This document shows positions 49,191 through 58,472 of a DNA stretch of 64,000 bases, in pieces (the first letter of the stretch is position 1; every line of letters begins with the position of its first letter). Source of the DNA: Kitasatospora cheerisanensis KCTC 2395 (GTDB lineage: Bacteria; Actinomycetota; Actinomycetes; Streptomycetales; Streptomycetaceae). A program made the position numbers and the translations under genes. Location: positions 3,053,218 to 3,117,217 of the forward strand of contig NZ_KK853997.1 in the NCBI RefSeq assembly GCF_000696185.1, read 5' to 3'. The notes under the pieces are model-generated. The model saw only the letters and a list, made by a program, of their open reading frames with translations, did not search any database and had not been told where the DNA came from.

Positions 49191-49382
49191 CTACCCCGCC
49201 TGATGCACCTCGCACACCATCGACGTAGGCACCAGGCCCTGGAACACCATCCCCAACAGCTTCGAACACACCTTCTGCTGCTCGGCGTTCTGCACCCCCT
49301 CCGCCGAGGCGACACCCGCCCCCACGACCCCCACCGTCACCACCGCGACCATCCCCGCCACCGCAAGCTTCCACCGCACCAC
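49191..49382 (-). CDS. Small secreted protein
   Basis: 63 aa from GTG 49382, 8 nt after GGAGG (GTG 49379 is adjacent). A signal peptide, KLAVAGMVAVVTVGVVGAG, ends at ASAEG. The mature ~35 residues contain two Cys (KVCSKLLGM and SMVCEVHQ) that could form a disulfide. No family recognised. Confidence 0.6.
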   Translation of the reverse strand: MVRWKLAVAGMVAVVTVGVVGAGVASAEGVQNAEQQKVCSKLLGMVFQGLVPTSMVCEVHQAG

Positions 49383-49498
49383 AGCAACCACCTCCGGGTA
49401 TCCGAGAACCGCACTCCCGTCATCTCCTACCCGACCCCCGCCCCACCCCGCGAACACCTACCGCCGTCCGTGAGCGTGTCCCCCGCCCGAGACACACC

Positions 49499-49545
49499 GA
49501 CGGCCCTCTCCCGCACGGCTTCCTGCCGTTCGGGAGAGGGCCGTC
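49499..49545 (-). terminator. Terminator after mycosin gene 2
   Basis: GACGGCCCTCTCCCG and CGGGAGAGGGCCGTC form a perfect 15-bp stem with a 17-nt loop, 14 nt beyond the mycosin stop on the minus strand. Confidence 0.8.
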
Positions 49546-49558
49546 AAAAGTCCCCCAC

Positions 49559-50953
49559 TCAGCGCTGGTACGGATTCCCCCCGGCCGGCGGCTGCTGCGG
49601 CGGATACGGCGCCTGCTGCTGCGGATACGGCGGCTGCGGATAGCCCGGCTGCCCCTGCGGCTGGCCATAACCACCCGGCGCCTGCGGCGGATACCCATAG
49701 CCCGGCCCACCCCCCGGCCCACCAGGCCCGGCCGGACCGCCGGGGCCACCACCGTTGCCGTTCTTGGAGCGGCGGACGAGCAACACGATCACCACGACGA
49801 CGATCAGCGCGACGACGCCACCGCCAACGGCGATCAGCACCGCACTGCTGCTCTTGGAGTCACCACTCGCCTGCGGAGTAGCGGCATCGCCACCGGCCGC
49901 GGGGGGCTTCGCCGGGTTGGAGGCTCCTGCGCTCGGGGGCGTGGAGGAGGAGCCTGCCCGATGGAGCAGCGGGTTCTCCTTCGGGCCGTTGTCCACCTCG
50001 GGGTTGGCAGCCAGGGCTGCGGACGGGGATGCAATGCCGTAACCGTACTGGGGGTTCGGGAACGAGCCCTTCCCCGCCGGCTTCACCGCGCTCTTGATCA
50101 TCCGGTTGATCACCTGCCCCGCCGACAGATTCGGGTACTTCGCACGCACGAGTGCCGCGATCGCGGACACGTATGACGTAGCGTCAGAGGTGCCGCCTCC
50201 GGTGCTGTAACCCTTCTTCTGGTTCGCGTGGTAGATGTCTTCCGCCGGACCCGCAAGCGTCACCTCGGAACCGGTGGCCGACTTCGGCCAGAGGTCACCA
50301 CTCTCCGTGACGCCCGAGACCACTACCACTCCCGGAAACTTCGCCGGGTAGTCGAGCGGCAGGTCAGGGTCGTTTCCACTGGCCGCAACGAGTACAACGT
50401 CCTTCTGAACGGCGTATTCGACTGCAGCCTGATAGCCCTCGTCGTGGGGATTTCCAGCGCCGAAGGACATGTTGATGACCTTCGCCCCCTGGTCAACCGC
50501 GTAGCGGATCGCCTTGCCCACCTCGACTCCATCGAGAGGCTTCGGCGCGGTGGCACTGCCGAGGTTGACCTTCACCGGCAGAATCTTCGCCTTCGGCGCG
50601 AGGCCCATGATGCCCGCGCCGTCGCCGTGTCCGTGCCCAGCGATGAGGCTGGCCATGCCGGTTCCGTGACCGATGCTGTCGGACCGCCCATCCGCGCCGC
50701 CGGTGAAGTCGGTGCCGGGGAGGACCTGACCGGTCAGGTCGGGGTGATTCGCGTCAACGCCAGTGTCAATGATTGCGACGATCACCCCATCGCCTTCACT
50801 GACCGGCCAAACCTTCTCGGCGGCACTGTACTTCTTCAGCGTCCACTGCCCGTCGCGAATCTCGTCCGCCATCGCGGGCCCGGCGCTGACACCCCACACC
50901 AGGGCTCCCGCAGCGAGCGTGGCCAGACCGCGCACGGTTCGGCTGGTCGTCAA
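49559..50953 (-). CDS. Mycosin-like S8 serine protease, type VII cassette 2
   Basis: 464 aa, same architecture as the cassette 1 mycosin (7250-8719) but clearly diverged. Signal peptide to about residue 29. Triad: Asp63 in VAIIDTGVDANH, His96 in GHGTGMASLIAG, Ser256 in GGGTSDATS. A spacer and one transmembrane helix (AVLIAVGGGVVALIVVVVIV) lead to a Gly/Pro/Tyr/Gln-rich tail. An in-frame TGA lies immediately upstream of the TTG at 50953, so translation begins at this TTG or later; the ribosome-binding site is poor. It is downstream of the cassette 2 substrate-like genes and a strong hairpin. Confidence 0.87.
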   Translation of the reverse strand: MTTSRTVRGLATLAAGALVWGVSAGPAMADEIRDGQWTLKKYSAAEKVWPVSEGDGVIVAIIDTGVDANHPDLTGQVLPGTDFTGGADGRSDSIGHGTGMASLIAGHGHGDGAGIMGLAPKAKILPVKVNLGSATAPKPLDGVEVGKAIRYAVDQGAKVINMSFGAGNPHDEGYQAAVEYAVQKDVVLVAASGNDPDLPLDYPAKFPGVVVVSGVTESGDLWPKSATGSEVTLAGPAEDIYHANQKKGYSTGGGTSDATSYVSAIAALVRAKYPNLSAGQVINRMIKSAVKPAGKGSFPNPQYGYGIASPSAALAANPEVDNGPKENPLLHRAGSSSTPPSAGASNPAKPPAAGGDAATPQASGDSKSSSAVLIAVGGGVVALIVVVVIVLLVRRSKNGNGGGPGGPAGPGGPGGGPGYGYPPQAPGGYGQPQGQPGYPQPPYPQQQAPYPPQQPPAGGNPYQR

Positions 50954-50978
50954 GCCTCGTCACCCCACTCGTTGAAGC

Positions 50979-51014
50979 GGCCGTCCCGCAGACCATCGGA
51001 TCTGCGGGACGGCC
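50979..51014 (-). terminator. Intercistronic hairpin before mycosin gene 2
   Basis: GGCCGTCCCGCAGA and TCTGCGGGACGGCC form a perfect 14-bp stem with an 8-nt loop, between the large WXG100 gene and the mycosin gene. It is placed exactly as the hairpin at 7155-7194 of cassette 1, though the sequence is different. Confidence 0.65.
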
Positions 51015-51045
51015 GGTCGTCTTCGACTGTCCTACTGGCCGAACG

Positions 51046-52499
51046 TCATTCCACCACGTTCGGGTTGACCGGATCGCCGGATGCCCAGGTTTCCTCGTCC
51101 TCGACGAGGTAGTCCGGACGGTCCTTGCCCCGCTTCTTGTCCTTCTTACCGGCCTGGCCGTGTCCGCCCATGCCGCCACCCTGTCCGGCACCAGCCTGGC
51201 CCGGGCCTCCGGCCTGGCCGCCTGCGGCGCCCTGGCCGAAGCGGTTGCGGCCGATGCCCGAACCGCCTTCGGTGAACGCGCGTCCACCGGCAGTCGCGTG
51301 GGTCGCCTCGCCGATCACGCCGCCGGCCTTGCCGCCCAGGCCGCCCGAACGCGCGCCAATGCCGCTGCCGCCCGCGCTGCCGCCGCCGCCAAGACCACCG
51401 CCACCGGCGCGTGCGCCGGCACCGCCGGCACCGCCCAGACCGGAACCGCCCCCGGACCACCACTGCCGCCCAGGCCGCCGGCGCCGAAGGTGCCGGCCTT
51501 GGACACACTGTTGCCGCTGAACCCGGCGCGGCTGCCGCCGATGCCGGTACCACCACCGAGCAGTCCGCCCTCGCCGCGGCCGATCAGACCGCCCGTTCCA
51601 CCGGTCGTCCCGAGCCCACCGGTGCCGGTGGGACCGTGCACCGTGCCGGCGCCACCGGTACCGCCGATCGTTCCGGCGCCACCGCGAACACCGCCGCCGC
51701 CCTGGATGCCGTCAATGCCCGTACCCGGGCCCTTCGGCTGCGGGAGCGGATTGGCCGTGCCTCCGGAGATGCCCGCATCGGTCGGACGGATCACGACGGG
51801 CTGCAGCTTCGGTGCCTGAGGCGTTCGGCTGGTCACCGACCGCTGTCCGGACGCCTGCGACCCGGATGAGCCACCCGTCCCCGCGCTGCCCTGGACGAGG
51901 CCGGTGCCGATGCCCGCGATCAACGCACCGAGGGCACCGGTACCGCCGTTGTCCGGCGGAGACAGCTCGCGGTCGCCGTCACCACGACCGGCCTGAGGCG
52001 GCTTCAAGTAGCTCGTGGTGGCGCGGTAGCTGGCCGCCAGCGTCTGCATCACGGTGACCGCTTCTTGCTTACGCGAATCCGCGACAGCCGTGCGAGTCTC
52101 CTCGTTGTCGATGCCGACCGACTGCTGGGCGGTGTCGCTGATCGCGTCGCCCACCTTGTCCAGGAGGCCGGGCTCCTCTGGCATGTCACGCTTGGCCTTG
52201 TCGATGGCCTCGGACATCATCTCCAGCGCGCCTGCGGCGTCGTTCGCGTATGCGGCAACGTTGTTGACGCTGTTGGCGAGCGTGGTCATCCGCGAGTAGA
52301 AGGCGTTGCTGGTGTCACCCTGCCAAGAATCACTGGCGTCCGCCGCAGCGGTATTCAGCGCCGTACGGATCTGCTTCAGAGTGTTCGTGGCCCGACGCCA
52401 GGGGTCGGCAGCAGCCATGACCGATCCGGAGTCCATCGACTGGACCATGTCGCGCATCTGGCCATGGCTGTAGGAGTAGAAGTTGGTCATGTCGGTCAC
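51046..52499 (-). CDS. Large WXG100 protein with Gly-rich tail, type VII cassette 2 (frameshifted as assembled)
   Basis: The WXG100 hairpin is at residues ~1-110, with W-Q-G in ASDSWQGDTSNAFYSRM. A helical region with an acidic stretch and a Gly/Thr-rich tail follow. At 51449-51453 (C run on the plus strand) one more base is needed: the frame otherwise turns into Ala/Val nonsense ending at 51315, while the shifted frame continues Gly-rich to RPDYLVEDEETWASG, then PVNPNVVE and the stop at 51046. The same end occurs in the cassette 1 protein (5513-7143). GTG 52499 follows GAGGGGAG by 6 nt. Likely a secreted type VII substrate. Confidence 0.73.
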
Positions 52500-52563
52500 G
52501 ATTGGCTCCCCTCACGCCGAACAGTGCCTCGGCCGTCCTGCGGTTCCGCTGTCTTGAGGACGG

Positions 52564-53022
52564 TCACCATCCCGACCCCGGTTCCCCACTGCCGGCCGGC
52601 GAGACGTTGCCCGTCGGCGGCTTCGCCTGGGGGGCCGCCGCGGCCGTGCGCACGTTCGCAGTCCCGGAACTCGGGCCGACCGTGGACCAGCCGTCACTGG
52701 CCAGCCTCAGGTGCTTGCTGGCGTCGTGCTCCTGCTCCTCGTAGTTCATCGCGGTCCGGTCAGCATTGCGCTGTGCCTCGTCGATCGACTCCTGGATCTG
52801 ATCGAGGACCCGCTTCAGCCCGTCCCGCATCTCGCCGTACTTCGCGTGCAACGCCTCGGCCTCCGGGAACGTGCCGAAGGCCGTGGCTGCCAGACCCGTC
52901 TGGCCGTGGACCTTGGCGCCGCCTGCGCCGTCCTCGAACTCCTTGAGCAGTCCTCGGACTTGCGCCGCGAACGCGCGCAGGCTCTCGACCTCTACCTGGT
53001 AGCCCTTGCCGCCTGTGCTCAT
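52564..53022 (-). CDS. Small WXG100-like protein, first gene of type VII cassette 2
   Basis: 152 aa, helical, no signal peptide. It contains YQVEVESLRAFAAQVRGLL and then two long charged helices (ALHAKYGEMRDGLKRVLDQI and IDEAQRNADRTAMNYEEQEH). A short Pro/Gly-rich tail ends in Trp. Paralogue of 4947-5474. GGGGGAGG lies 9 nt before ATG 53022. Gene order (this, large WXG100, mycosin) repeats cassette 1. Confidence 0.72.
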   Translation of the reverse strand: MSTGGKGYQVEVESLRAFAAQVRGLLKEFEDGAGGAKVHGQTGLAATAFGTFPEAEALHAKYGEMRDGLKRVLDQIQESIDEAQRNADRTAMNYEEQEHDASKHLRLASDGWSTVGPSSGTANVRTAAAAPQAKPPTGNVSPAGSGEPGSGW

Positions 53023-53162
53023 GTATTCGTACCTCCCCCGTACCTGCTGCCCGCTGGACTGCCCGCTCGACCGCCTGGGGCCCGATGAAAAGTTGGCTCC
53101 AATCCATATGTCTAACACATGGAACGGTCCGTCAAAACGCCCCCTGGTGACGGAAGGTGGGG

Positions 53163-53852
53163 TCAGGGAGTGGGGGCGGTGGCGGCGAGGGCCTGACGGC
53201 AGAGGGAGTCGGCCCGGCGGGTGGTTTCGGGGAGGCGGTAGGAGGGGGTGAGTGCGAGGGTGACGGCGGTGGCCTCAGGTAGACCGATGCGGTGACCGAC
53301 GGAGAGGAAGACCGGTTTGACGCCCTGGCGGGTGCGGACGGCGCGGCCGACCGTCTCGGGGCCGTCGAGCAGCGGGGACCAGTCGCCGCGCAGGGCGCCG
53401 GGCGGCTCGTGGGTGAAGGTGAACGGCGTCTTGGCGATGCCGAGGGTCGGCAGGCCGGTGTGGACGCCCAGGTGGCTGGCGAGGCCGAGGCGGCGCGGGT
53501 GGGCAAGGCCGTAGCCGTCGCAGACGATCAGGTCGGGGGTGCGGGTGAGCCGGGACAGCGCGTCGAGGACGGCGGGGAGTTCGCGGAAGGCGAGCAGTCC
53601 GGGCAGGTACGGGAAGGCCACCCGGCCGACCGCGGTGACCTGTTCGACGACGTCGAGGGTCGCGTAGTCGAGGAGGACGGCCGCGGCGGCGACCACGTCC
53701 CGCTCGTCGTCGTAGGCGACGTCGACGCCGGCGATCAACGTGCCCTGGCGCCGCGGGGGTTCGGGCCCCTCGGCGACGACCAGCGGGCGCAGGCGTTCCT
53801 GTTCGGCGCGGGCGGCTTCCGCGGTGGTGGGCCAGTCGGTGGGGACGGTCAC
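53163..53852 (-). CDS. nfi: Endonuclease V
   Basis: 229 aa. It nicks DNA (or RNA) near deoxyinosine. Catalytic Asp44 sits in IAGVDVAYDDERDVV. FPYLPGLLAFRELPAVLDAL, then LIVCDGYGLAHPRRLGLASH and GIAKTPF complete the family blocks. GGAG lies 5 nt before GTG 53852; a longer frame from 54008 lacks similarity. The gene stands alone on the minus strand after the type VII cassette. Confidence 0.92.
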   Translation of the reverse strand: MTVPTDWPTTAEAARAEQERLRPLVVAEGPEPPRRQGTLIAGVDVAYDDERDVVAAAAVLLDYATLDVVEQVTAVGRVAFPYLPGLLAFRELPAVLDALSRLTRTPDLIVCDGYGLAHPRRLGLASHLGVHTGLPTLGIAKTPFTFTHEPPGALRGDWSPLLDGPETVGRAVRTRQGVKPVFLSVGHRIGLPEATAVTLALTPSYRLPETTRRADSLCRQALAATAPTP

Positions 53853-54174
53853 GGCGACTCCGGGCGGGTCGGAAACAGGTGGCGCGGGGCGGGCACCCAC
53901 CCCGGTGTTGTCCGTGTGCACGCTATCGCCCGCGGTCGCGGCGCGAGGAACGGCGGTACGGCCCGGGCCCGTGAGCCCGTGCGCCCCCTGTGCCCCGGGA
54001 TGACCCAACTCCCAGCGATTAGGCTGGACTTACCCACCTCGGCCGTTGCCACCACCCAGTCCTAGCCACCCCAGGGGCCGTAGGCACCACCCGCCCCCGC
54101 GAAGGCTCAGCGCCAACCCGCGCCGCCCGGCGCCACCCCCAGGTCCGGATTCCCCGCGCGAAGGGTCGACCGCC
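53853..54174. other. Intergenic region
   Basis: 322 nt between divergent nfi and a small membrane protein gene. It contains a TTAGGCT -10-like element at about 54019. No gene or strong repeat seen. Confidence 0.4.
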
Positions 54175-54477
54175 ATGACGCGCCTCACCGCCCCGCCCCG
54201 TACCGTCCGTCGCCCGGCCGCCGCTCGCCCCGGGCCGGCCCAAGTGGCTGCCGGCACGCTGATCGCGACGGCCGCCACGGTGGCCCTGCTGGCCGTGTCC
54301 GGGGAGACGGGTGTGTGGCGGGTCGCCGTCCTGGTGGCGTTCGCGGTCGCACTGGGGACGCTGTCCGCGGTCCTGCTCACCGCCCGCCGTCGCCCACCGG
54401 TGGCCGCGACGAGCAACCCCGGCGCCCCGATGCCGACCGCTGCCCGACGACCCGAGTACGCCCACCAGTCCCGGTAG
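54175..54477 (+). CDS. Small two-helix membrane protein
   Basis: 100 aa. A basic, Pro-rich N-terminus is followed by two transmembrane helices (VAAGTLIATAATVALLAVSG and VAVLVAFAVALGTLSAVLLT) and a soluble tail. A weak GAAGGG precedes the ATG. No family assigned. The last codons are part of the first unit of a tandem repeat that runs on beyond the stop (54450-54570). Confidence 0.6.
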   Translation: MTRLTAPPRTVRRPAAARPGPAQVAAGTLIATAATVALLAVSGETGVWRVAVLVAFAVALGTLSAVLLTARRRPPVAATSNPGAPMPTAARRPEYAHQSR

Positions 54478-54570
54478 TCGGAAGCGACGCCCCGAATACA
54501 CCCAGCCAGTCCAGGTAGTCGGGAGCGACGCCCCGACGACGCCCACCGGTCCGGGCAGTCGGGAGCGACG
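54450..54570. repeat. Three tandem ~40-bp imperfect repeats
   Basis: Units at 54450-54489, 54490-54530 and 54531-54570, each beginning CCCGA and ending GTCGGGAGCGACG or a close variant. The first unit includes the stop codon of the upstream gene. Confidence 0.75.
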
Positions 54571-54650
54571 GCCGGGGCGCACTGACTCCCGGGTCCGCGG
54601 CAGGTCGATGGCTGCCACGGGCCCGGGGCCCAACCGGAGTCGAGTGGCCG

Positions 54651-55352
54651 TCAGGCGGTGGAGACCACCACCGTCTTGGCGGCCTTGTCGTGGATGCACT
54701 GGCGGTAGGGCTTGTCGAAGACGCCGAACAGGCCGTCGACGGGCCACCACAGGCCGCCGCAGCAGATCAGCGCGGGGGCGACGAAGGTGGCGGCGCGGGT
54801 CCAGGCGGCGCTGGGCGTCGGGGAGGAGCCGTCGGCGAGCATGGCGACGCGGATCTTCATCAGCTTCTTGCCGACGGTCTGGCCGTCCCGGCTGAGCATC
54901 AGGCCCTCGTAGACCAGGTAGAGCACGTAGCCGAGCCAGGCCGAGCCGACCCAGCCGTCCTGCTTGCCGAAGTTGGCGAACGGGAGCAGCACCAGGACGG
55001 CCACCGCCTGCACCATGATCCAGTCCATCAGGCGGGCGAGGATCCGGGCGCCCCAGCCGCCGAGCGCGGGCATCCCCGGAACCGGGCCGGGGCCAGGTGT
55101 GCCGTACGGCGAGCCGTACTGGCCGCCGTTGGGCGCGCCGTACGGGTCGCCGGGCGGCGAGGTCTGGCCGGGCGGAGGACCGTAGCCGGGGGGCTGGTTG
55201 TCGTAGGGGGAGCCCGATCCGGGCGGCGCACCGTACTGGCCACCGTAACCGGGCGGCGAGTCGTACGGGCTGCCCGCCGACGGCGGCTGCTTGTCGAAGG
55301 ACGGCTTGCCGCCCTCCTCCGGCTCGGTCCCAGAGGGGTCGTGGGTGCTCAT
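54651..55352 (-). CDS. RDD family membrane protein with Pro/Gly/Tyr-rich N-terminus
   Basis: 233 aa. The first ~95 residues are a low-complexity cytosolic tail (repeats of PPGYGGQYG/SPYD type). The RDD domain follows: GGWGARILARLMDWIMVQAV with the Arg and Asp of the name, SRDGQTVGKKLMKIRV, and a final helix ending in FDKPYRQCIHDKAAKTVVV. Three transmembrane helices. RDD proteins are poorly understood; some are Na+/H+ antiporters. Start ATG 55352 has no clear ribosome-binding site. It lies near a second RDD gene on the same strand. Confidence 0.85.
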   Translation of the reverse strand: MSTHDPSGTEPEEGGKPSFDKQPPSAGSPYDSPPGYGGQYGAPPGSGSPYDNQPPGYGPPPGQTSPPGDPYGAPNGGQYGSPYGTPGPGPVPGMPALGGWGARILARLMDWIMVQAVAVLVLLPFANFGKQDGWVGSAWLGYVLYLVYEGLMLSRDGQTVGKKLMKIRVAMLADGSSPTPSAAWTRAATFVAPALICCGGLWWPVDGLFGVFDKPYRQCIHDKAAKTVVVSTA

Positions 55353-55487
55353 GCCACGAGTAGAACACCGCAATTACTACGATGTTGGGATATTCGCCCC
55401 GTTTCTGTCCGTTTCGACGGCATTTGACCGCACGTCAGGGGCGCGTCCGCCGGTCGACCGACAGGGCGTCGCTCGACGGACGTACCC

Positions 55488-57280
55488 TCAACGCCGCGCC
55501 GGCCGCGCGACCTTGACGACCCTGGTCCTGGCCGCCCGGTCGTGCCAGCCGCGCCGGGCGGAGCGGTCCAGCAGCGGCGCGACCAGGCCGAGCAGCAGGA
55601 CGGTGCCCAGCCCGCCGACCAGCCAGCGCAGCAGGGAGCGCCCGAAGCCCGGCGGACGGCTGCCGCCCGCGACGACCACCCGGACCCGGGCCAGCCGCTT
55701 GCCGAAGGTCTGGCCGGTCCGGGCGATCGGCAGCACCTGGTACAGCAGCGCGAACAGCAGCAGCACCCCGACCACCACGCCCAGCCGGCCCAGCACCACC
55801 TGGTCGAGCAGCCACACCTGGTGCTGCCGGCCGGTCAACTGGGCGGCCCGCTGCGCCTGGTCGATCTTCTGCTGGACGTGCGCCGAGACCGTCGCGGCCA
55901 TCGGCACCGCGACGGCCGCCCCGACCACCACCGTCACCGCCGCGTCCACCAGCCATCCGAACGCGCGCGCGGCGAGCCCCGCCGGAACGGGCGCCGGAGC
56001 GGCCCGCCGCGACTCCCCGCCACCGCGCACCCGCGCCGGGCCCGCTCCGCGGCCGACCCGGCAGCGGTGGGCTTCGCCTCCCCGCGCGGCGGCCGAACCC
56101 GTTCACTGGTGACATGCGCCGCCCGCGGCTCCCGAACCACCTGCTCCTCGGGCGAGGATGCCTCGTCCGCCGAAACCTTTCCCGACGCAGCCCGGGCGGC
56201 CACCGGCCCGGCGGGCACCGGCCCGGCAGCGACCGGCTCAGCGGGCTCCGACTCGACGGACGCCGACTCGACGACACCCCAGGACACCCGCCGCGCGCCG
56301 TTCCCGGTGTCCATCAGCCCACGCTGCGCCCGTGGATCCGCCCGCCAAGCCGACCCGGCGGCCGGCTCGGCGGCCCGCGACTCCTCCGCCGCCTCCGTCA
56401 CCTTCGGCCCGCCGCCACGCGGCCCACGCGTCGCCTCACGCTCGGCACGCTCGACGCGCGGCACGAACGGCCCCCGCGGTTCGTACAGCGGCCCCGGCGT
56501 AGCCGACATCCCCACCGAACCGTCACCGCCCATTCCACCGCCCACTCCAGCGCCGGCGCCGACCCCGGCCGCCCCCGCCGCTCCCCCGTGCCAGGGCGTG
56601 CCGCCGAGCGGCTGCGCGGGTCGCGGCCCGACCTCCTCCACCACCACCGCCTCGGGCTCGACCACGGGCTCGAACTCGACTGCCGGGACGTCCGACTCCC
56701 CGACCCCGCCGCCGCCCCGCTGCGGTGCGACGGTCACGGGTTCCGGGACGGGGCCGAGCCGCAGAGCGGCGGCGGTGGCCCAGGACTCGGCGGTGACGGG
56801 CTGAAGCCCGTTCCCGGCGACCGCCCAGGGCGCGGATTCGCCCGGGCGCAGCGGCGACATCCCGGTGCCGCCGGTGCTGCCGGCGCTCCCGCTGCTCCCG
56901 CTGCGGGGGCGGACGTCGACGGCCACGGGAGGCGGCTCGGCCACGTCGGGGTGGACGGGCATGTTGAAGGCGGTGTGGGCGCCGGTCTCGTCGAGGTAGA
57001 TGGGGCCGGTCTCGATCAGCGGGCCGGTGGGCGCGGTGTGGGCGAGGCCGGGCGGGATGCTGTACGGCGGCGGGCCGAGGTAGCGGGCGACGAAGCGCGG
57101 GGGCTGGAGTTGTTCGCCGGGTGCGGGGGCGGCCCGGCTGGTGCCGGGCACCCAGGCGTGGCCGGCCCAGTAGCGGACGAAGCCGGGTACCGAGGGGTCG
57201 GGGTAGTAGCCGGGTGCTCCGGCGTCCGCGGGCACGGTCGCGCCGAGCATCGGTGCTGCGATGGGGGGCCGGTCCGTCAT
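55488..57280 (-). CDS. DUF2510-RDD membrane protein (frameshifted as assembled)
   Basis: ATG 57280 opens a DUF2510 domain (PGYYPDPSVPGFVRYWAGHA, then WVPGTS) followed by a ~350-residue Pro/Glu/Ala-rich region. The RDD domain is in the adjacent frame: LAARAFGWLVDAAVTVVVGA and RTGQTFGKRLARVRVVV, ending WHDRAARTRVVKVARPARR. One extra base in the C run at 56030-56032 joins them, giving a protein of about 597 aa ending at 55488. DUF2510 plus RDD is a familiar Streptomyces combination. It is divergent from the SsgA-like gene. Confidence 0.82.
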
Positions 57281-57527
57281 TGCCTCTTCCTTCGTACCGG
57301 CACCGCGGCGTGCAGGCGTGTGCGGACGTACGCAACAGGGCCGCGGGCGGAGAGTCGCCGGGCAGTCACAAAGGGTAGTACCTGGAGCGTCCCGGTCCGC
57401 CTGGTTCGACGTAACTCGTGGAACCGGTGGAACGGGATGGACCCGAGTGGTACGGCGCGAGTCCTGGGAGTCCGGTGGGCCGGGCCGGCCGGGGCCGGAG
57501 TCCCGTCCGGAACAACCGGGGCGGCGG

Positions 57528-57571
57528 GGAAAAGGTTCTGGAAAGTCCGCCGGAAAGTTCTTCGGAAACCC
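57528..57571 (+). repeat. Four GGAAA elements at exactly 12-bp spacing
   Basis: GGAAA begins at 57528, 57540, 57552 and 57564. This ladder is upstream of the SsgA-like gene (ATG 57654). A related array with doubled spacing lies downstream of it (58256-58366). Confidence 0.65.
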
Positions 57572-57653
57572 GTGTAAGAGTCCGCGGTGCTCCTCCTCTC
57601 TCCAGGTGCGGGGCCGATGGGCGGCCCAGCGGAGGCGAAGAGGGTGAGCGGCC

Positions 57654-58073
57654 ATGGCCGGACAGTCGACCGGAGTGGTGGAGCAGGAGCTGGAGCTGAA
57701 CCTGGTGCTGTCGCCGGAGCGCAGCGTCGCGGTGCCGGCGCGGCTGTCGTACGGGAGCCACGACCCGTTCGCGGTGTACGTGACCTTCCACCTGGACAGC
57801 GGGACGCCGGTCACCTGGGTGTTCGCGCGCGAGCTGCTGGTGGAGGGAACGTTCCGCCCGTGCGGTCAGGGCGACGTGCGGATCTGGCCGACCCGCTCGG
57901 GGCGGCGGAGCGTGCTGTGCATGGCGCTGAGCTCGCCGGCGGGCGACGCGCTGCTGGAGGCGCCGCTGGCGACCGTCGCGGCGTGGCTGGAGCGGGCGCA
58001 CCGCCTGGTCCCGCCGGGCGCGGAGCTGGAGGCGATGGACATGGACGGCTCGCTCGCCGAACTGCTGGCGTGA
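57654..58073 (+). CDS. SsgA-like sporulation/cell-division regulator (SALP)
   Basis: 139 aa. The SsgA/SsgB family (PF04686) pattern is clear: ELELNLVLSPERSVAVPARL, then DPFAVYVTFHLDSG, WVFARELLVEGTFRP, GDVRIWPTRSGRRSVLCMAL and SSPAGDALLEAP. These proteins occur only in sporulating actinomycetes and guide septum placement or cell-wall remodelling. The length matches SsgB/SsgG-type members. Which SALP it is cannot be settled here. In S. coelicolor ssgG (SCO2925) lies not far from nagE2 and pncB, so SsgG is a candidate by synteny (from memory). GAAGAGGG precedes the ATG. Unusual GGAAA arrays flank the gene. Confidence 0.9.
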   Translation: MAGQSTGVVEQELELNLVLSPERSVAVPARLSYGSHDPFAVYVTFHLDSGTPVTWVFARELLVEGTFRPCGQGDVRIWPTRSGRRSVLCMALSSPAGDALLEAPLATVAAWLERAHRLVPPGAELEAMDMDGSLAELLA

Positions 58074-58255
58074 CGCCGCCCATTCCGGCCCGAACGGTGA
58101 TCCGCACGACGGCCCCTCCGGCGGCCCGTAGCACCGCGCTGGCGCCGGCCGCCCCGACCCGTCCGCCGGGACGCCCGCCGGAGCGCCCCCTACCGGGCGT
58201 CCGCGCCGTGCACGGAAGGCATCGCGGGCCGGGCGCGCGAAGCACCCGGCAAGCC

Positions 58256-58366
58256 GGAAAGCGCTCTCCACTCCCCTCCGGAAAACGCTTTCCCGCCGGT
58301 CCCCGGAAAACGCTTTCCAGAGTTCTTCGGAAAGCGCTTTCCAACCCCCTCAGGAAAGCGCTTTCC
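58256..58366. repeat. Array of five 14-bp palindromes at 24-25 bp spacing
   Basis: Sites at 58256, 58280, 58305, 58329 and 58353. The last two are perfect palindromes GGAAAGCGCTTTCC; the second and third read GGAAAACGCTTTCC; the first ends CTCTCC. Spacers are about 10 nt and C-rich. It lies between the convergent SsgA-like and mannosyltransferase genes, so it is not an ordinary promoter operator. The sequence type (central CG palindrome) is like LacI-family operators. Confidence 0.85.
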
Positions 58367-58472
58367 ACCCCACCCCGGCATCCGCACCCGCACCCGCACC
58401 CGAGACCGGGTCCACGGCCGGGGCCATGTCGGGGTCCATGTCCGAGCCCAAAGAACCAACCCCAGCCACAGC

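Noticed and set aside
58256..58366. CRISPR array
   Set aside because: Units are only 14 bp, palindromic, with 10-nt C-rich spacers and no cas genes; it fits a protein-binding array.
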